This document shows, piece after piece, positions 35,288-41,350 of a DNA stretch of 64,000 bases (the stretch's first letter is position 1; every line of letters begins with the position of its first letter). The notes under the pieces are model-generated. The model saw only the letters and a program-made list of their open reading frames with translations. It did not search any database and had not been told where the DNA came from. Both the position numbers and the translations under genes were made by a program. Origin of the DNA: Bacteroidales bacterium (lineage in GTDB: Bacteria; Bacteroidota; Bacteroidia; Bacteroidales; P3); contig JAFYSZ010000006.1 of NCBI GenBank assembly GCA_017559135.1, forward strand, positions 62,001 through 126,000. The letters run 5' to 3'.

Positions 35288-35735
35288 AAACTTCTTTTAG
35301 TTTTAATTTTGCACGAAATATATTTACTTTTACATCGCTTTCACTTAGGTTTAAAATCTCTGCGATTTCCTTTACCGAAAAGCCTTGCCACTCCTTTAAC
35401 ATTAAGCATTGACGCATTTTTTCGTTGAGTTGTTTTAGTAAATAGTCTAAAAATTGTTCGTTTTCGGTGTTTAACTCGGTTGTTGTAGGCGTTTCAAGAG
35501 TGTTTTCCCTTACTTTATTGTAGCGAATGTGTTTTAACATATTATTATGAGCCGTTGTAAAAAGCCATTGCTTTGTTTTCTCAAACTCAACACTCTCTTT
35601 ATTGTTCCAAAGAGCAAGAAAACTATCTTGAAGTAGGTCCTTTGCAACCTCGCTATCGTGAATATTCTTCACCAAATAGCGAAATACATCGTCAGAATGT
35701 AGTTTTATTAGTTTCTTATACTCTTTTTCAGTCAT
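35274..35735 (-). CDS. ECF RNA polymerase sigma factor
   Basis: A 153-residue extracytoplasmic-function sigma factor. Region 2 (about 10-75) has DVFRYLVKNIHDSEVAKDLLQDSFLALWNNKES and the -10-binding segment QWLFTTAHNNMLKHIRYNKV. Region 4 (about 95-150) has LNEKMRQCLMLKEWQGFSVKEIAEILNLSESDVKVNIFRAKLKLKE, a clear helix-turn-helix. It overlaps the anti-sigma gene by 14 bases and heads an operon with two outer-membrane proteins. A TACTTTTG box (minus strand, 35788-35795) lies ~53 bases upstream, so it can be read by the primary sigma factor. The signal is unknown. Confidence 0.92.
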   Translation of the reverse strand: MTEKEYKKLIKLHSDDVFRYLVKNIHDSEVAKDLLQDSFLALWNNKESVEFEKTKQWLFTTAHNNMLKHIRYNKVRENTLETPTTTELNTENEQFLDYLLKQLNEKMRQCLMLKEWQGFSVKEIAEILNLSESDVKVNIFRAKLKLKEVYENK

Positions 35736-35787
35736 TATTTCTTTCTTAGTCTTTGCTAATATAATCCCTTACCTACCTAATTGGTTA

Positions 35788-35795
35788 CAAAAGTA
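35788..35795 (-). promoter_or_regulatory. Promoter -7 element for the ECF sigma operon
   Basis: TACTTTTG on the minus strand fits TAnnTTTG and lies 53 bases before the ATG at 35735. It is divergent from the ATPase promoter; the 197-base gap between the two genes holds both promoters and two palindromes. Confidence 0.6.
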
Positions 35796-35824
35796 ATGAA
35801 AAAATCTTCTTTCAGTCGGAAAAA

Positions 35825-35840
35825 CTGTCAAAAATGACAG
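35825..35840. promoter_or_regulatory. Palindromic operator copy 1
   Basis: CTGTCAAAAATGACAG, a perfect inverted repeat (CTGTCA, AAAA, TGACAG). A second identical copy is at 35900-35915, exactly 75 bases away. The flanking bases are also shared (AAAA before, AAATT after). It lies upstream of the -33 region of the ATPase promoter. Confidence 0.75.
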
Positions 35841-35855
35841 AAATTTCGATTGAAA

Positions 35856-35887
35856 TTTGTTTTGCATTGAAAGAGTTTTTAATTTTG
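35856..35887 (+). promoter_or_regulatory. Promoter of the DUF4143 ATPase
   Basis: TTTG at 35856-35859, 20 bases, then TAATTTTG at 35880-35887. It is bracketed by two identical palindromes. Confidence 0.7.
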
Positions 35888-35899
35888 TAGTCGAAAAAA

Positions 35900-35915
35900 C
35901 TGTCAAAAATGACAG
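35900..35915. promoter_or_regulatory. Palindromic operator copy 2
   Basis: CTGTCAAAAATGACAG again, placed just downstream of the expected transcription start of the ATPase gene (about +5 to +20), where a bound protein would block RNA polymerase. The in-frame ATG at 35909 lies inside this palindrome, so 35933 is the better coding start. Confidence 0.75.
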
Positions 35916-35932
35916 AAATTCCGAATAGAACT

Positions 35933-37189
35933 ATGAAAAGAATTGATAGAAACAAGTATTTGAATGAGTTAATCTCATTAAAGAATAATGGAATGATAAA
36001 AGTAATAACAGGGATGCGAAGATGTGGAAAATCTTTTCTTCTTTTTGATATTTTTACTTCTTATCTAAAAGAAAACGGTGTTGATTCTGAACATATAATT
36101 ACTGTGAATTTAGAGGATTATAAAAGTAAGGCTTTGAGAAATCCAGATAATCTATATTCTTATGTTGAAAACAAAATTGTAGATGAGGGTTTGTATTATA
36201 TTTTGTTAGATGAAATTCAAATGCTTAATGAATTTGAAGATGTGTTGAATGGATTTTTGAAAATGAAGAATGTAGATATTTACGTCACAGGAAGTAATGC
36301 AAGGTTTTTATCAAAGGATGTTATTACGGAATTTAGGGGTCGGGGTTTTGAAATAAAGATGTATCCTTTAAGTTTTAAGGAATATTTTTCTGTTTCTTCG
36401 AGTTCTGTTTCTTCTGCCTTGAATGAATATATGCTTTATGGAGGTTTGCCTCAGGTATTAACATATGAGAAAGAAGAACAGAAAATAAAGTATTTGAAAT
36501 CTTTGTTTGAGGAAACTTATATTAAGGATATTAAAGAGCGTTACAAGATTAAAAAAGATGGGGATTTGGAAGAACTTATAAATATATTGGCTTCGGGAAT
36601 TGGTGCTTTATCTAATCCTAATAAATTGGCGAATACGTTTAAGAGTGAAAAGAAATCAAATATATCATACGATACAATAAAGGATTATATTGAGTATTTG
36701 TGCGATTCTTTCCTTATAGAAAAATCTACTCGCTATGATATAAAAGGAAAGAAGTATATAAATTCCCCTTTTAAGTATTATTTTATGGATTTAGGTCTTC
36801 GTAATGCTCGACTAAATTTTCGTCAGTATGAGAAAAGTCATTTGATGGAGAATGTAATCTATAATGAATTGCGATTAAGAGGCTTTAATGTTGATGTAGG
36901 TGTTGTTCCTATTGTTTTAAAAAATGAAAATGGTGGACAACAACGCACAAATTTAGAAGTGGATTTTGTATGTAATTTAGGAAATCAGCGATATTATATA
37001 CAATCTGCTTATCGTATGGAAACAGAGGAAAAGATTAAACAAGAAAGAGCTTCATTACTCAAAGTTGATGATTCGTTTAAGAAAATTATTATAATAGGAG
37101 AGGAAATTCCTATAATAAGAGATGAGAACGGAATCATAACAATGAGCATTTATAACTTTTTATTAAACGAGAATTTTTTGAATTTCTAA
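35933..37189 (+). CDS. DUF4143 domain AAA ATPase
   Basis: A 418-residue P-loop ATPase of the AAA_14/DUF4143 family, common in many copies in anaerobic bacteria and of unsettled role. Walker A is GMRRCGKS (27-34), Walker B is ILLDEIQ (about 90-95), and VTGSNARFLS is a sensor-like segment. The PLSFKEYF motif follows, and the DUF4143 domain fills about 190-370. It includes YFMDLGLRNARLNFRQYE and EVDFVCN, which resemble a nuclease-like EVDF core. ATG 35933 is used; 35909 lies in the operator. Its promoter is flanked by twin palindromes, suggesting tight control. A broken second copy is at 2126-3098. The gene stands alone. Confidence 0.88.
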   Translation: MKRIDRNKYLNELISLKNNGMIKVITGMRRCGKSFLLFDIFTSYLKENGVDSEHIITVNLEDYKSKALRNPDNLYSYVENKIVDEGLYYILLDEIQMLNEFEDVLNGFLKMKNVDIYVTGSNARFLSKDVITEFRGRGFEIKMYPLSFKEYFSVSSSSVSSALNEYMLYGGLPQVLTYEKEEQKIKYLKSLFEETYIKDIKERYKIKKDGDLEELINILASGIGALSNPNKLANTFKSEKKSNISYDTIKDYIEYLCDSFLIEKSTRYDIKGKKYINSPFKYYFMDLGLRNARLNFRQYEKSHLMENVIYNELRLRGFNVDVGVVPIVLKNENGGQQRTNLEVDFVCNLGNQRYYIQSAYRMETEEKIKQERASLLKVDDSFKKIIIIGEEIPIIRDENGIITMSIYNFLLNENFLNF

Positions 37190-37196
37190 TTTTTTT

Positions 37197-37264
37197 CTTT
37201 GTTTTACAAAATTTTTTCTTTATTTTAATTTCTTGAAACAAAGAGTTTTAGAATTTTTTCTTAA
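37197..37264. repeat. 21-bp-period AT repeat array
   Basis: CTTTG (37197) and CTTTA (37218) are 21 bases apart; CAAAG (37239) and CTTAA (37260) are 21 bases apart and continue the same register (37218 to 37239 is also 21). It lies directly after the ATPase stop codon and ~20 bases before the flavodiiron operon promoter. Confidence 0.78.
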
Positions 37265-37282
37265 AAAAAACTTGCAAAAATA

Positions 37283-37313
37283 TTTGTTGGTTTAAAGAAA
37301 ACGCTTATTTTTG
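37283..37313 (+). promoter_or_regulatory. Promoter of the flavodiiron/rubrerythrin operon
   Basis: TTTG at 37283-37286, exactly 19 bases, then TATTTTTG at 37306-37313. This is a full match to the Bacteroidota consensus and one of the best promoters in the window. Confidence 0.85.
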
Positions 37314-37328
37314 CAATCGAAATCAAAT

Positions 37329-37343
37329 TTGTAATGATTACAA
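37329..37343. promoter_or_regulatory. Per-box-like operator (7-1-7 inverted repeat)
   Basis: TTGTAATGATTACAA is a perfect 7-1-7 inverted repeat. It differs from the known Per/Fur-family box TTATAATnATTATAA by one symmetrical base change in each half. It lies at about +9 to +23 from the predicted start point, where a repressor would block transcription. The operon it controls encodes a PerR/Fur-type regulator (39833-40279), so autoregulation is likely. Confidence 0.8.
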
Positions 37344-37408
37344 TTTTGAAAAAATAAAATAAAAGAACAAGATAGTTAATTAAATGTTTAATATAAAAAA
37401 GTAAAACT

Positions 37409-38617
37409 ATGCACAACACAAGAAAAGTTACAAATGATTATTATTGGGTAGGAGGAAATGATCGCAGATTGGCGTTATTTGAAAATGTTATGCCGATTCC
37501 AAGAGGTGTTTCTTACAATGCTTATCTTTTAATGGACGAAGACAAGACTGTTCTTTTGGATACGGCTGATGCTTCTGTGTCTTACCAATTTTTTGAAAAC
37601 GTTAAGTACGTTTTAAATGGAAGAAATTTGGATTATCTTGTGGTTAATCACATGGAACCTGACCATTGTGCTTTGATTGAGGACTTAGTTTTGCGTTATC
37701 CTGAGTTAAAATTGATTGGAAATGCAAAAACTTTGACTATGATAAAGCAATTCTTCGATTTTGAAGTGGATAGCAGATTTATTACTGTGAAAGAAGGAGA
37801 TGTTTTTGAAACAAAAAATCACAAACTTACTTTCGTAATGGCTCCAATGGTGCATTGGCCTGAGGCAATGTTTACTTATGATATTACAAACAAGATTTTA
37901 TTCTCGGCAGACGCTTTTGGAACTTTCGGAGCCTTGAATGGAAATCTTTACAATGATGAAGTTAATTTTGATAGAGATTGGATTGATGATGCAAGACGCT
38001 ACTATACTAATATAGTTGGTAAGTATGGTCAATCTGTTCAAACGGTTTTGAAAAAGGCTTCTACGATTGAAATCAATATGATTTGTCCTTTACATGGTCC
38101 GGTGTGGAGAAGCGATTTGGGATACTTTATTGACAAATATAATAAGTGGAGTTTATACGAGCCAGAAGATAAAAGCGTGATGATTGTCTATGGTTCTATG
38201 TATGGAAACACTGAATCGGTTGCAGAAAAAACAGCAACTCTTCTTTCAGAGGCTGGCGTAAAAGATGTAAGGTGTTATGATGTGTCTTCAACTCACGTTT
38301 CTTACTTGATTTCTGAGGCTTTCCGTTGCTCACACATTGTTTTGGCGGCTCCAACTTATAATGGAGGAGTGTTTACTCCAATGGAAAATTTCTTAGTGGA
38401 CTTAAAGGCTCACGGTTTACAAAAAAGAAGTTTCGCAATCATTGAAAATGGAACTTGGGGACCTGTTGCTGGTTGCAAAATGCGTTCAATGGTTGAGGAA
38501 ATGAAGGATATGAAAGTTCTTGAATCAACTCTTACTGTTCGTTCTTCTATGAAAGAAAATCAAATTGCGATGTTAGAAGAAATGGTAAAAGAAGTTGTAG
38601 AAGATTTAAATAAGTAA
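37409..38617 (+). CDS. Flavodiiron protein (FprA family)
   Basis: A cytoplasmic oxygen or nitric oxide reductase of anaerobes. The N-terminal metallo-beta-lactamase-like domain (about 1-250) carries the diiron ligands His81-x-Glu83-x-Asp85-His86 (NHMEPDH), a later histidine in MVHWPEAM, an aspartate in FSADAFG, and the histidine in CPLHGPVW. The flavodoxin domain (about 255-402) binds FMN with YGSMYGNTESVA. Length 402 is typical. It is the first gene of a five-gene operon with a reductase-rubredoxin, rubrerythrin, PerR and rubredoxin, which together can pass electrons to O2 and peroxide. The leader holds a Per-box-like operator. Confidence 0.95.
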   Translation: MHNTRKVTNDYYWVGGNDRRLALFENVMPIPRGVSYNAYLLMDEDKTVLLDTADASVSYQFFENVKYVLNGRNLDYLVVNHMEPDHCALIEDLVLRYPELKLIGNAKTLTMIKQFFDFEVDSRFITVKEGDVFETKNHKLTFVMAPMVHWPEAMFTYDITNKILFSADAFGTFGALNGNLYNDEVNFDRDWIDDARRYYTNIVGKYGQSVQTVLKKASTIEINMICPLHGPVWRSDLGYFIDKYNKWSLYEPEDKSVMIVYGSMYGNTESVAEKTATLLSEAGVKDVRCYDVSSTHVSYLISEAFRCSHIVLAAPTYNGGVFTPMENFLVDLKAHGLQKRSFAIIENGTWGPVAGCKMRSMVEEMKDMKVLESTLTVRSSMKENQIAMLEEMVKEVVEDLNK

Positions 38618-38638
38618 TAATTAAAAAAAGTCAAAGAT

Positions 38639-39250
38639 ATGAATGTGTTAGATAAGTTAGAGTACGGACTATTTGTGTTATCGGCTCGCGAAAATCAAAA
38701 AGATAATGCTTGTATTACAAATGTTGCAATGCAGGTAACTGACAATCCGACAAGAATTGCTTTCACTGTGAACAAAAATAACCTAACTCACGATATGATT
38801 TTTAACACAGGTAAGTTTACTTTAAGCATTTTGACAACAGATGTGCCAATGGAATTGATACAACACTTTGGTTTCAAAAGCGGAAGAGAGGTCGAAAAAT
38901 TTGAAAACTACGCTTTTGCTCAAAGAAATGCAGAGGGAATGTATTATATCACAGAAAAGTATGCAAATGCTTATATTTCGGGAACGGTTTTCTCTAAAAT
39001 GGACTTAGGAACACATACATTGTTTTTGGCAGATGTAATAGAAACAAAAGATCTTTCTGAAAAGAAATCTCTAACATACGAATATTATCATCAAAACATT
39101 AAACCTCAACCAAAAAGTACAAAGAAAAAATCTTGGGTGTGCAAAGTATGTGGTTATGTTCACGAAGAAGAGAGTTTACCTCAGGACTTTATTTGTCCTT
39201 GGTGCCAACATGGTGTAGCAGATTTTGAAGTAATGGAAGTATCTAATTAG
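38639..39250 (+). CDS. Flavin reductase-rubredoxin fusion (high-molecular-weight rubredoxin)
   Basis: A 203-residue electron carrier with an N-terminal FMN-binding flavin reductase domain (about 1-155) and a C-terminal rubredoxin domain (about 163-200). The rubredoxin domain shows CKVCGYVHEE and CPWC, the two CxxC iron ligand pairs. In Moorella-type systems such proteins pass electrons from NAD(P)H to the flavodiiron protein. The gene starts 21 bases after the flavodiiron gene and 29 bases before rubrerythrin, which fits that role. Confidence 0.92.
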   Translation: MNVLDKLEYGLFVLSARENQKDNACITNVAMQVTDNPTRIAFTVNKNNLTHDMIFNTGKFTLSILTTDVPMELIQHFGFKSGREVEKFENYAFAQRNAEGMYYITEKYANAYISGTVFSKMDLGTHTLFLADVIETKDLSEKKSLTYEYYHQNIKPQPKSTKKKSWVCKVCGYVHEEESLPQDFICPWCQHGVADFEVMEVSN

Positions 39251-39279
39251 TATATTAATTTTAAAAACAAGAATGAATT

Positions 39280-39819
39280 ATGGAATTAAAAGGAAGTAAA
39301 ACAGAAAAGAATTTAATGGCTGCTTTTGCAGGAGAATCTCAAGCTCATACAAAGTATTTATATTATGCTTCAAAGGCTAAGAAAGATGGTTATGTACAAA
39401 TGGCAAATCTTTTTGAAGAAACAGCTTTGAATGAAAAGGAACACGCAAAGATTTGGTTCAAACTTTTGCATGAAGGTGAAGTTCCTGACACAATGACAAA
39501 TCTTAAAGATGCTGCATCAGGCGAAAATTATGAGTGGACAGATATGTACGCAAATTTTGCTAAGGAAGCAAGAGAAGAAGGCTTTACAAAAATTGCTGCA
39601 CTTTTTGAATTGGTTGCAAAAATCGAAAAAGAACACGAAGAACGTTATCGTAAATTGTTGAAAAACATTGAAGATGGTGTAGTATTCTCAAAAGAAAATG
39701 ATACAGTATGGCAATGTGCAAACTGCGGTCATATAATAATTGGAAAGAAAGCACCAAAGATTTGTCCGGTTTGCGACCATCCTCAATCATATTTCCAAGT
39801 TAGAGCAGAAAACTATTAA
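39280..39819 (+). CDS. rbr: Rubrerythrin
   Basis: A peroxide reductase of anaerobes. The 179-residue protein has an erythrin-like four-helix diiron domain (about 1-140): [27 protein letters not shown] and [13 protein letters not shown] supply the glutamates and histidine. A C-terminal rubredoxin-like domain has CANCGH and CPVCDHP. It receives electrons from rubredoxin, encoded 470 bases downstream. Its stop codon is 13 bases before the PerR start. Expected to be induced when the PerR-type repressor is oxidised. Confidence 0.95.
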   Translation: MELKGSKTEKNLMAAFAGESQAHTKYLYYASKAKKDGYVQMANLFEETALNEKEHAKIWFKLLHEGEVPDTMTNLKDAASGENYEWTDMYANFAKEAREEGFTKIAALFELVAKIEKEHEERYRKLLKNIEDGVVFSKENDTVWQCANCGHIIIGKKAPKICPVCDHPQSYFQVRAENY

Positions 39820-39832
39820 GATAGGAAAGTAT

Positions 39833-40279
39833 ATGAGTGAGAAGTGGGAATTAAATGCGGTAAAGCAATATCTTATTGAGAAGGATATAAAGCCATCTGT
39901 GCAAAGGCTTGCGGTAATGACCTATTTATTAGAGCATCGCACTCACCCTACGGTAGATGAGATATATTCTGAATTGCAAGATAAGATACCTACTTTGTCA
40001 AAGACCACTATATACAATACTTTGAAACTATTTGTTGAAAAAAAAGCAATTCTCGCTCTAACGATTGATGAAAAAATGGTAAGATTTGACGGATATAGAC
40101 AAAGACATGCTCACTTGTTTTGCCATAGTTGCGGAAAAGTTGTTGATGTTCCTTTGGAATATGATGTCGAACTTCCACAAACCGAAGAGACAAAGGGTTT
40201 TGCTGACGTAGAAACACAGGTTTATCACAAGGGATATTGCAAAGAATGTTTGGAAACAAAGAATTTATATATTAAATAA
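39833..40279 (+). CDS. perR: Fur family regulator, PerR type
   Basis: A metal-dependent repressor that senses peroxide. ATG 39833 is used; an upstream in-frame start at 39740 would overlap rubrerythrin by 80 bases. The 148-residue protein has a winged-helix N-terminus ([29 protein letters not shown], then [13 protein letters not shown]) and a metal-binding C-terminus with [18 protein letters not shown] and GYCKEC, the two CxxC pairs of the structural zinc site. It is the fourth gene of the oxygen-defence operon whose leader holds a Per-box-like site. Confidence 0.88.
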   Translation: MSEKWELNAVKQYLIEKDIKPSVQRLAVMTYLLEHRTHPTVDEIYSELQDKIPTLSKTTIYNTLKLFVEKKAILALTIDEKMVRFDGYRQRHAHLFCHSCGKVVDVPLEYDVELPQTEETKGFADVETQVYHKGYCKECLETKNLYIK

Positions 40280-40290
40280 AACACAAAGAT

Positions 40291-40452
40291 ATGAAAAAGT
40301 ATGAATGCACAGTTTGCGGATTCGTATATGATGAAGCAATAGGCGATCCTGATAACGGAATCGCTCCCGGAACAAAATGGGAAGACTTGCCACAAGATTA
40401 TACTTGTCCTTTATGTGGAGTTGGTAAGGAAGATTTTCAAGAAGTTAATTAA
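40291..40452 (+). CDS. Rubredoxin
   Basis: A complete 53-residue rubredoxin. It starts at ATG 40291, 11 bases after per[11 protein letters not shown] near the start and [11 protein letters not shown] near the end are the two CxxC pairs that bind a single iron; [15 protein letters not shown] between them is the usual rubredoxin signature. It carries electrons to rubrerythrin or the flavodiiron protein. It is the last gene of the operon, just before the terminator at 40457. Confidence 0.97.
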   Translation: MKKYECTVCGFVYDEAIGDPDNGIAPGTKWEDLPQDYTCPLCGVGKEDFQEVN

Positions 40453-40456
40453 AAAG

Positions 40457-40483
40457 AAAGAGGCACTCGCAAGTGCCTCTTTT
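40457..40483. terminator. Terminator after the oxygen-defence operon
   Basis: AAAGAGGCACT (40457-40467) and AGTGCCTCTTT (40472-40482) form a perfect 11-bp stem with a CGCA loop. It serves the plus-strand operon and, read the other way, the minus-strand glucosaminidase gene ending at 40491. Confidence 0.93.
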
Positions 40484-40490
40484 GTTTTGC

Positions 40491-41216
40491 TTAAAATTCT
40501 ACTTCAAAATCTGTTCTGTTTACGTCTTGTTGGTCAATTATTTTTTGAAGTTCTTTTTCTAATTTACGTTTTTCTCTTTCCTTTTTTCTTTCTTTGCGAT
40601 TTTCTTTCCAACGTTTCCAGAAAGGTTTCTTCTTTTTTGGTTTTTCTATATTTTCTTTTTTGATTTCTTTTTCTTCTTGTGGTTTTGTCGCTGGTTTTAC
40701 ATTTTCTGTATACGTATCGCTTATGTTTGCTAAGTCGTAAAGTTCTATTATGTCAATCAATAACTGAGGATATTTTGGATTTGTGGCATATCCTGCTTTT
40801 TTTAACCCTTTTGCCCAACCTTTATAGTCAGTTATTTTTAATTGAAAGAGTTCGGCGTATCGTTTTTTGCCAACAAGAAAAAGCGAATGGTCAATAAAAG
40901 ATTGTTCTGCATTGTCATAAACTCTAAAACACTCGTTTTCTTTGTCGTCATCTTTGTACATTGTTTTCCCTTTCCAATCATTATGGCATTTTATCCCGAA
41001 ATGGTTGTTGGCTTCTGTTGCAAGACGCGAGCGACCGCTGCCTGATTCTAAAATTCCTTGTGCAAGAGTTATACAAGCGGGTATTCCGTATTGTTTTTCC
41101 TGCTCAATGGCAATTTTTGTATAGGTATTGATGTAATCTTGTGTGGAATTACTTTTGTTTTGTCCTATTACAATTATAGAACTTAACATTAAAAATAAGA
41201 ATGTTTTAACTTTCAT
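40491..41216 (-). CDS. Exported glucosaminidase-family peptidoglycan hydrolase
   Basis: A 241-residue exported enzyme that cleaves glycan strands in peptidoglycan. ATG 41216 begins a signal peptide (MKVKTFLFLMLSSIIVIGQ); the frame extends upstream to 41309 but without a plausible signal. The glucosaminidase domain spans about 25-170, with the catalytic Glu57 in LAQGILESGSGRSRLA, NNHFGIKCHNDWKG, and the final KKAGYATNPKYPQLLIDIIE. A basic, Lys/Arg/Glu-rich tail (about 185-235) may bind the cell wall or form a helix. It is convergent with the rubredoxin operon. Confidence 0.88.
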   Translation of the reverse strand: MKVKTFLFLMLSSIIVIGQNKSNSTQDYINTYTKIAIEQEKQYGIPACITLAQGILESGSGRSRLATEANNHFGIKCHNDWKGKTMYKDDDKENECFRVYDNAEQSFIDHSLFLVGKKRYAELFQLKITDYKGWAKGLKKAGYATNPKYPQLLIDIIELYDLANISDTYTENVKPATKPQEEKEIKKENIEKPKKKKPFWKRWKENRKERKKEREKRKLEKELQKIIDQQDVNRTDFEVEF

Positions 41217-41317
41217 AAAATATTTTAAATGATTATAAATTTTTTTGCGAAGATACAATAAAGAAACGAAAGTGAGCCTTTTTTGCGTTATGATTTTGTA
41301 TTTTATCAACTAAATAG

Positions 41318-41325
41318 TATTTTTG
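41318..41325 (+). promoter_or_regulatory. Promoter -7 element for the PrimPol fusion gene
   Basis: TATTTTTG, then C, lies 26 bases before ATG 41351 and gives a ~18-base leader. It supports ATG 41351 over the TTG at 41330. Confidence 0.6.
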
Positions 41326-41350
41326 CAAGTTGTCTTTAAAAGAAAAATAT

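Noticed and set aside
35909-35932. Upstream ATG of the DUF4143 ATPase
   Set aside because: It lies within the second palindromic operator; the paralogue's homologous N-terminus matches the start at 35933.
39740-39832. Upstream extension of the PerR-type regulator
   Set aside because: It overlaps rubrerythrin by 80 bases and adds residues foreign to Fur-family N-termini; ATG 39833 is better.
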